From contig CM055275.1 in NCBI GenBank assembly GCA_029237695.1, forward strand, positions 7,824,899 through 7,888,898: a stretch of DNA of 64,000 nucleotides, given 5' to 3'. Shown one piece after another: positions 57,656-64,000 of this stretch (its first letter is position 1; each line of letters begins with the position of its first letter). The stretch comes from Conchocele bisecta. Taxonomy: Eukaryota; Mollusca; Bivalvia; Lucinida; Thyasiridae. The notes under the pieces are model-generated. The model had not been told where the DNA came from, searched no databases, and saw nothing but the letters and a program-made list of their open reading frames with translations. Made by a program: the position numbers and the translations under genes.

Positions 57656-57734
57656 ATAGTGTAGACAGTCTGCTGACTACACGACGACTAGTTCGACTAT
57701 CAATTAGTTGTGGTGACGCGGAGTCTGCAGAGCG

Positions 57735-57782
57735 ACATCCCCTTTATGTCATAGTTCCCTGAACTGGGACATAAAGGGGAGG
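57735..57782. repeat. 48-base hairpin
   Basis: TCCCCTTTATGTCATAGTTC and GAACTGGGACATAAAGGGGA pair across CCT. It is probably a small foldback element. Confidence 0.85.
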
Positions 57783-57927
57783 TCGACACAAATTGCAAAC
57801 ATTCCGGCATGCCCAAATACAGCGACTACAGGAAATAGTACATCTAAAACTAGAACAGGCAATACACATTTACTACGTAATACATATAATAATATACATG
57901 TACGTGTAGCAATACAACTACTAACAT

Positions 57928-58440
57928 GACAATTGGCTCCTTCAACGTGTGTGGTTTGAAGACTATATTGAATTATCATACATTTTGTGACGAAATACAA
58001 TATAATATTTTGACATGTTGTGTGTACTTCAGACTAAGGCTGACCAGTTAGACGTTATTTACATTCCGGGGTACGATTTCATTATACAACAGCGTAAGCA
58101 AAAATACATCCGTAAATCTGGTGGAATTTGCGTTTTTGTTCAACGCGATTTAGCAAAATACTTACACATTGTTAGTATATAAACTGAGGCTGACACCTCT
58201 GAACTGCAAATAAGCTCGATGTGCATTGAAAATGACTAATTTTATTTATTTGGCGACTTTAATGGAAGGTTTTCCGACATGCAGGCTTATACTGATATTG
58301 ATGATTTCTTGCCCGAATACTTTGATATTGATGACTAGATAGTATATAGTTTTTTAAACAAAGCATCGACTATTGATAGATTTGGTATGTCCAAAAAGCG
58401 TATATGTGAAATATTTATGTTTTATACTCAGATGGTCATT
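57928..58440 (+). pseudogene. LINE ORF2 endonuclease relic
   Basis: MTIGSFNVCGLK at 57928 is the start of an apurinic-type endonuclease. After a frame change come QTKADQLDVIYIPGYDF, KSGGICVFVQ and LFGDFNGRFSDMQ, the conserved SGG and GDFN motifs. Stops interrupt it and the reverse transcriptase is absent. With 56530-57183 it outlines a non-LTR retrotransposon on the + strand. Confidence 0.75.
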
Positions 58441-59739
58441 AATTAGTTGTTACTGAACTACTAGTCCCAGAGCTGGGTCAATTTTATTTATACTTTTTTT
58501 GGCACACGGGTTCTGACGATGGTTTCCGTCATGTCCCTGTATTGTTCCACCTCTCCATATGTGCACCAAAGACATATGTAGAGTACTCGTAGTTCCATAC
58601 ATCCGTTTATACATCCATCCGTAATTGAAATGTAACTTAGCATGCTTGCAAATATCATCAAAATTTTCATTGTGCGGTATGCCCATGCTGCCCGCATGCT
58701 CAAGGGTGAATTTCTTTTAAATTTGCATTAATGTTCTTGTAAAATTTGCTTTAAACGTTTGTAAGTACTGTGCAAGTATAAGCAGTCTTATTGACTTGAA
58801 AATTCATAAGCATGTTGGCTATGCACCGAATGTTCTGTGTGCGGCATTTCCATGTTGTCAACATACTGGATGTCATGTCATAGGTATTTTCTGTACCCGA
58901 ATGGCATAATGAGGCTGTGGCGGCGGCAGGGGGTATACATGAACTTCTTCGCTTATAGTCGGCACAATGGTGTGGGTGCGTCCGGATTGATGTTAAAGTT
59001 TGTCGGGTTTTTGTTCGCGTTAAGGTTTTATATAAAGTACTATGAAATGTCTCGTAGGATGCGACATGGCCATCGAGTCACTTTATTAAGATGAAATAAA
59101 TATGACAATATGCAAACATAACATGATATTTCAAAAGCCTTTTAACACCACAGGCCATAATAGCAGTGTTTGAGAACAGGGTAGATCCAGATGAGACAGG
59201 TTAGCTACAGATGATATACCGTCAAATATTTCTTTTATTGCGAAAATACTTAAAAATGGGGGCTATCCCTACTTTTTGTTCTAAACATTCCTACTTTATC
59301 GCTACTAAACAAAATGTTTCCTACTTTTCACGAGTGTTCACTTGACAGTCTGTGGTAGCAACATGTGCACCTTCTGCGTTTAGATGATAATTTCGCAATT
59401 ATACCTTCTTTTGAGTTGATCCGAAATCCAAGATGCCATAATGCCATCTTCAATTGCCGTGAAAATCTGTTTTCAACTTCTCTAAAATTACTGACGGGAA
59501 TGAGCTCATATTCACACGGAAAAGTAATTATTTCAAGGTCGATCTTTTTTTATTTTCGAGTCTATACACAATCTAGGACCGCCACCAAGACCATCTTGGA
59601 TTTTCTTTAAAAAAATTATCGATCCGCCCAACTGATTGCAACCTGTGATACAGATTCAGCATCCCGATGACTAGTAGACAGACACGCATTTGTTGTAATT
59701 TGTTCTGCCCAGACCAGAGTGGGCTACAGTGTCATTGAC
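58441..59739 (+). other. non-coding with dispersed-repeat scraps
   Basis: 58900-59000 has TATAGTCGGCACAATGGTGT, related to 3765-3790. 58690-58760 resembles 61855-61905. Nothing else is recognised. Confidence 0.5.
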
Positions 59740-60640
59740 TGTCTGATTTAATTTGTGAAGGTTCTCCAAAAAGGAAAAGAAAATCTTGTTGTCTACAGAA
59801 GACCAAAGAACAGTTCAATATGTGCCTGTGAATATCTTCCATGTGAATATTGTCTTGCTTTTGTGCATGAGAAGATGATGCGGCTTCATGCAAAAGTTGT
59901 TATTTCCGACCTGGTTCTGTTAACACTGATAGTAATTATGTCCGAAATGGGAGAATAATGTTAGCTCCATTTGTGCAAGTAAGACTGAACACGAGATGTA
60001 AGCTTGGCCATGGTTCTTATGAAAATGAAGGAAACGACAAAAAATCCTGGGCTGAAAAATATTTTCTATGAAGATCCGTTAATACGGGAATTTGGAAATT
60101 CTCTTTTGGACCAAGGATCAAGACAATGTCCGTGCTAAAATGCCCTCTGTTGCAAGGTTGCTTGCTGCAGAAACTTAATGAAACCAAATTGAGACCTCTG
60201 CCACAGAGTGATTTTGTTTGTGGAAGAGAATTCATAGGTGTTGTTGCAGCAGTGAAAGAGCTGTCGCAGGAACCGAATTCTCCAAATTTGGAACTTATAT
60301 TAGGACATTATGACAAACAGATATTCCCGCATGAAGATAATTTTACGAATACAGAAAGAAAATATGAGACAGATAGATGATGCTTTTAATGAACTTCATG
60401 CTGTCCATTGGAACTCGAAAATTTCGTGTGTTGCAAGTCGCAGAATGAGGTTACGGTGCTTAAACAAAACGGAGGAAATACCACTGACGGAAGATCGTGT
60501 TCAATTGAAAGATTACCTTCAAACAGGGATAAAGAGAGGACTGGAAATCAGTAACCCCAATTATGACCAGTACGCTGAATTGGCACATACACTTCTCGCT
60601 CGCATCGTGCTTTTTAACAACAGAAGAGTAGAAGAAGCAG
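59740..60640 (+). pseudogene. uncharacterised invertebrate protein, frameshifted and cut by a MITE
   Basis: Three frames read on: 59755-59958 with a zinc-finger-like CACEYLPCEYCLAFVHEKMM and RLH; 60126-60380 with LKCPLLQGCLLQKLNETKLR; 60310-60714 with LTEDRVQLKDYLQTGIKRGL and ARIVLFNNRRVEEA. I recall a CxxC...H finger plus a lilfNxRR motif from unnamed multi-copy proteins of molluscs and cnidarians, perhaps of transposon origin. Function is unknown. The last residues of the final frame are encoded by the terminal repeat of the MITE at 60640. Confidence 0.55.
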
Positions 60641-60948
60641 TAGCCTATTTCACCAACAATGCATTGTATACTTATGTAGCAAAGTATACTTTGAGGGAGA
60701 CATTTTCAATTTAAAGATATATTTATTAATTTTTATTTTAGTGAATGAATTACATTATCACAGCCATTTTGGCTGTGATAATGTAATAAATTCAGTATAA
60801 TAATTCTGCATACTTTTAATCATCAACTATAAGTATGCAGTCGTTAGTTCTATATGACATAATGCATTTCAGGAAAAATAAAGGATTACTCCCTCAAAGT
60901 ATACTTTGCTAGATAAGTATACTTTGCAATTTTGATGAAATCGGATAC
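60640..60948 (+). mobile_element. MITE, GCAAAGTATACTTTGAGGGAG family, copy A
   Basis: The ends GTAGCCTATTTCACCAACAA and TTTGATGAAATCGGATAC, with AGCAAAGTATACTTTGAGGG near the left and CCCTCAAAGTATACTTTGCT near the right, are long TIRs of about 57 bases. The centre is a hairpin ACATTATCACAGCCATTTTG / GCTGTGATAATGT. It lies across the end of the pseudogene frame. Confidence 0.82.
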
Positions 60949-61094
60949 AGATGAACTGAAGGTCAAGGACTTTGAAAACAGGATGAAGGGGATGATAAGG
61001 ACCATAGCTCAGAAATAGTTAATTCACGTTCATTCTCTGAGAGAACATTATTAAAAAGGTTAGTATCACTGACCAGGTGTCCATGACCAGATTT

Positions 61095-61720
61095 TATTAT
61101 CCCCTCGCCGATAAGCAAGAGGGGATATAGCGGTAGTCCATGTTCGTACACACGTGCGTACGTACGTATGTACATACATTTGTAACGCCAGCCCGCCCGA
61201 CCGGCGGGCGGTTTAAGAGGTTAGGTGCGTGGCCTAACACAAAATATTCCTTTGAATTATTTCGTAAGCTCATCAATTCTATTGATGTTTGGGGGCTTTT
61301 TCTTTGATCTTCAAACAAGGGAAATACCCACATAAGCCCAAAATGTTGGATCGTCCGTCTGTCCGTCCGTCCGTCCGTCCGGCCCAACGTCCGGGGTTTA
61401 AGAGGTTAGGGGCGTGGCCTAACACAAAAGATTACTTTGATTTGATTATTATTGATGTTTTGTGACTTTTTCTTTGATCTTCAAACAATGGAAATACCCC
61501 ATAAACCCAAAATGTTTGAATGTCCGTCCGTCCATTCTAACATTTCGGGTTTATGAGCTATTTGTTCTTTAAAAGATCAAAGGAATAGCTCCTAAATTTC
61601 AATAGAATTAGGAGCTTACGGAATGAATCAATGGAATATATTGTCTTAGGCTCCGCCCATTAACTCTTAACTCCTGGATGTTGGCCCGTCCGTCCGTCCG
61701 TCCGAAATATGCCTTAAAGT
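61095..61720 (+). repeat. tandem dispersed repeat, period about 184
   Basis: TTTAAGAGGTTAGG-GCGTGG, CCTAACACAAAA, TATTGATGTTT-G, TTTTTCTTTGATCTTCAAAC and AAGGGAAATACCC recur at 61212 and 61396, with GTCCGTCCGTCC strings between. The lead block TATCCCCTCGCCGATAAGCA is related to 1550-1580. Confidence 0.8.
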
Positions 61721-62009
61721 GTTTAAACACCTTATATCTCTGCAGTCCTAAGGCACATTGAGTAACAACTTCATATGCTTATTAGTCATCATCCATATAT
61801 TCATGCTGTATCCCACTCATGTGACCCTTTTGTGTAAGGTCAAAGTCAAATGAATTAGAAGTTTGCGTTAAAGTTTTTGTAAAAATTTGCGTTAAACATT
61901 TCACATACCTATTATCTCTGTAACCGTAAGTCAGATTTGCTTGAAACTGCGTATGCTTATTGGGCATCATCCATATATTCATTATGTGTCCCACTCATAT
62001 TACTTTTTA
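61721..62009 (+). repeat. short diverged duplication
   Basis: TGCTTATTrGkCATCATCCA, TATATTCAT and GTCCCACTCAT occur near 61780 and 61965. Non-coding. Confidence 0.6.
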
Positions 62010-62190
62010 ACCGGGGAAGGGGCCAAGTGACGTTGGTGCGGTATGGACCTGGCACCAGGTCAGGTTATTCTAATTTCAGGGCTTACTATATTGTTTCTCG
62101 ATGTAAATATTCCGTTCTGATTTTATTTCGGAATCACCCCCCCCCCCACCCCCAATGCAGCAGGTTAAATGCTGGATCGATCAAAGTATT
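62010..62190 (+). repeat. dispersed repeat, partner of 42180-42350
   Basis: GGGAAGGGGCCA, GGTATGGACCTGGCACCAGG, TCAGGTTATTCTAATTTCAG and ACCCCCAATGCAGCAGGTTA match the upstream copy inverted. Confidence 0.8.
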
Positions 62191-62261
62191 CTTAGTTACA
62201 TCATTCCCAAGCTATCTAGCGAGGTTTCGGAGTCACAGCCCACCTTCCTTTTGCCCGATGT

Positions 62262-62425
62262 CAAATTCCCATAGGAAAATCGTTTTTTCGCTATAAAATC
62301 AATATTTGATGGAATTTCATCAAACAATTTTATGGGGGGTATTGTTTTTGTTATTGATGAAAAAGTACTGAAATTTAAATATTTTTTAGATTTAATGTGT
62401 TTACTCATGATGACCAAAAGTTCGT
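62262..62425 (+). repeat. dispersed repeat, partner of 12985-13150
   Basis: AAATTCCCATAGGAAAATCG, TATTGATGAAAAAGTACT and TAGATTTAATGTGTTTACTC match the intron 1 copy inverted. Confidence 0.7.
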
Positions 62426-62609
62426 CGGCAGCTTGTGTTAATGAGGCCAATTGTTGTCATTGTTTTATTTCAAAATGCTTGAATAGTATGCTTTAAATCA
62501 AGCAGCTTGATTGTTTGAGTCTGAGCTGTGCTACAGCTCAGTTTCAGCCAATTGAACTGCTTGATGGCGAGTTGAGATTGCCAATCGATATTAAGAAGCG
62601 TAGACATCA

Positions 62610-62794
62610 GTAACCGATTTCACTAACATTGCAAAGTATACTTTTCTAGCAAAGTGTACTTTGAGGGGGTATTCATTTATTTTTCCAGAAAGGCATGATT
62701 TCATATAGAACAAGAAATGCGTCTGTCGAACGCGGATGCCACCTGCAGCATATTTGAGAAACTGTGACAAAGTGGTTAACCGAAAAGTGTGACG

Positions 62795-62826
<32 letters not shown>

Positions 62827-63131
62827 GACGGACGGACGGACGGACAGACGGATGGACGTACAGACGGACAGACTGACGGTCCAAACACTATATGCCACCC
62901 GTTTCTTCGAAACCCGGTGGCATAACTACCGACTGCATATAGTTGATGATTAAAAGTATGCAGAAATTATTATTCTGAATTTATTACATTATCACAACCA
63001 AAATGGCTGTGATAATGTAATACATTCAGTATAATAAAAAAGTAATACATTTATCCTAAAATTGAAAATTTCTCCCTCAAAGTATACTTTGCTAGATAAG
63101 TATACTTTGCAATGTTGGTGAAATAGGCTAC
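62610..63131 (+). mobile_element. MITE, GCAAAGTATACTTTGAGGGAG family, copy B, with nested repeat
   Basis: TIRs of about 57 bases pair CCGATTTCACTAACATTGCA with its right counterpart, with few mismatches. Inside lie the ACATTATCACA hairpin shared with copy A and an inserted CAGA/CGGA microsatellite ending CCCGGTGGCAT, a scrap of the CATATAGTG family. Confidence 0.85.
62788..62872 (+). repeat. CAGA/CGGA tetranucleotide microsatellite
   Basis: GACGGACGGACAGACAGACA continues as CAGA then CGGA units for about 80 bases. Reading frames through it are repetitive artefacts. Confidence 0.93.
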
Positions 63132-63179
63132 AAGCTTCAGCTAGCTACACCCGTCATTTGTATACGACCGTTTTTAAAA

Positions 63180-63700
63180 AACGGTATGTATTATGTTTTA
63201 CCGCGGGGCGGGCGGCTGAAGAAAAAGCGCTTAGTTCGTGTACACAACTCCTCCGAAACCGTTCAGCCGATCGATCTGAAACTATACACACGTCTTCTAG
63301 ACATATTGAAGATGTGCACCATGGTGTTTTCATGCCGAAAAAGTATTTTTTTTACAAATATATCACCTTTTTAACTTAGCCATTTGTTCTACATTTGTCT
63401 ATATATTTCTATATACGGTACAGAGTTTGTATACACAACGCCTCCGAAACCGTTCAGTTGATCGATCTGAAATTATGCATACGTCTTCTACATATATTGA
63501 AGATGTGCACCTTTGTGTTTTATGCCGAAAAAATATATTTTTTAACAAAAATATCACCTTTTTAACTTAGCCATTTGTTTCGACATTTTTCTATACAATT
63601 CTATATACGGTACAGAGTTTGTGTACATAACTCGTCCGAAACCGTTCAGTAGATCGAGTAGATCGTTCTGAAATTATACACACTTCTTCTACACATATTG
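63180..63700 (+). repeat. satellite with period about 192, three units
   Basis: CTCCGAAACCGTTCAG at 63249, 63442 and (as CGTCCGAAACC) 63634, followed by ATCGATCTGAAA, TTGAAGATGTGCACC and ATCACCTTTTTAACTTAGCC. The third unit is interrupted by the SINE. A fragment of the same monomer is at 17060-17175. Confidence 0.9.
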
Positions 63701-63724
63701 AATATTCTTTAGCTTATATTTAAC

Positions 63725-63980
63725 GGCGGCACTGGCTCTAGGACCTTGCATGCCGTCTCCCAAGAATGGGAGAAAGAACGGAGGTAGAGATTTTTGAGAG
63801 AAGCCGGTAATTCGTATTTATAGAGCAACTACGAATTATCGGTACCCATTTACAGCTGGGTGAACTGGAGCAGTGTGGATAAAGTGTCTTGCTCAAGGAC
63901 ACAACGCACGACGCTAGTCAGGCTCGAACCCACGACCGTTGGATCAGTAGTCCGACACATTAACCATTACGCCATGTGCA
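63725..63980 (-). mobile_element. tRNA-derived SINE
   Basis: On the - strand the head is tRNA-like, with an A box TGGCGTAATGG and a B box GGGTTCGAGCC about 40 bases apart. It is followed by a body with GTGTCCTTGAGCAAGACACT, CCAGTTCACCCAGCTGTAAA and TGGGTACC, a conserved core seen in many animal SINEs. The head lacks a full cloverleaf, so it is not a working tRNA. It is inserted in the third satellite unit. Confidence 0.78.
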
Positions 63981-64000
63981 CCTTCGTGTTTTTATGTCGA

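Noticed and set aside
58837..59094. 85-codon + strand frame
   Set aside because: It overlaps scraps of dispersed repeats, with no recognisable domain.
63900..63980. Functional tRNA gene
   Set aside because: A and B boxes are present but no full cloverleaf could be folded and a SINE body follows.

Overview
This is a eukaryotic, intron-rich, AT-rich genomic window with very dense mobile DNA. Recurrent palindromes such as tacatgta, a tRNA-derived SINE, Ty3/gypsy, Polinton and pogo remnants, and lineage-expanded immunoglobulin (Ig) exons suggest a marine invertebrate, most likely a bivalve or other mollusc. The species is inferred, not proven.

One gene organises the window. On the + strand, 14 coding exons between 12070 and 56251 join without any frame conflict into a 953-residue single-pass receptor: signal peptide, seven Ig-like domains, one fibronectin type III (FN3) domain, one transmembrane helix at about residues 839-861, and a 92-residue cytoplasmic tail with eight tyrosines. 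The tail holds YVND, YIVP, YEML, YTEL and YENM, and YEML-x10-YTEL has an ITAM-like layout. All ectodomain exons are phase 1-1 and the tail is built from tiny exons of 28, 53, 43, 83 and 47 bases. The domain order is like nephrin, but orthology is not established.

The introns hold a striking pattern. Upstream of Ig exon 2 (13500-14052) and Ig exon 5 (about 36575-37251) lie tandem copies of the intron 3' end, the splice acceptor and the first part of that same Ig exon, each copy breaking off two to four codons after the first Ig cysteine. A smaller version precedes exon 3. After exon 3 (17623-18757) comes a 505-base higher-order repeat whose monomers carry acceptor, 33-base mini-exon and donor.

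Layout: 1-6430 holds nested MITEs, a G tract of about 280 bases and short tandem duplications. 6433-10847 is a decayed, nearly full-length Ty3/gypsy element on the - strand. 12070-20157 holds receptor exons 1-4 with a Polinton remnant in intron 2. 20158-37251 is a giant intron with 147-, 175-, 22- and 25-base satellites and a deleted second gypsy element inside TIR-bearing DNA. 37252-50772 holds receptor exons 5-13 with a pogo/Tigger fragment. 50773-56204 holds MITEs and a mariner fragment before the last exon. 56520-64000 is downstream DNA with a LINE relic, a pseudogene cut by a MITE, further satellites and a SINE. No rRNA, functional tRNA, CRISPR array or prokaryotic gene organisation was seen.
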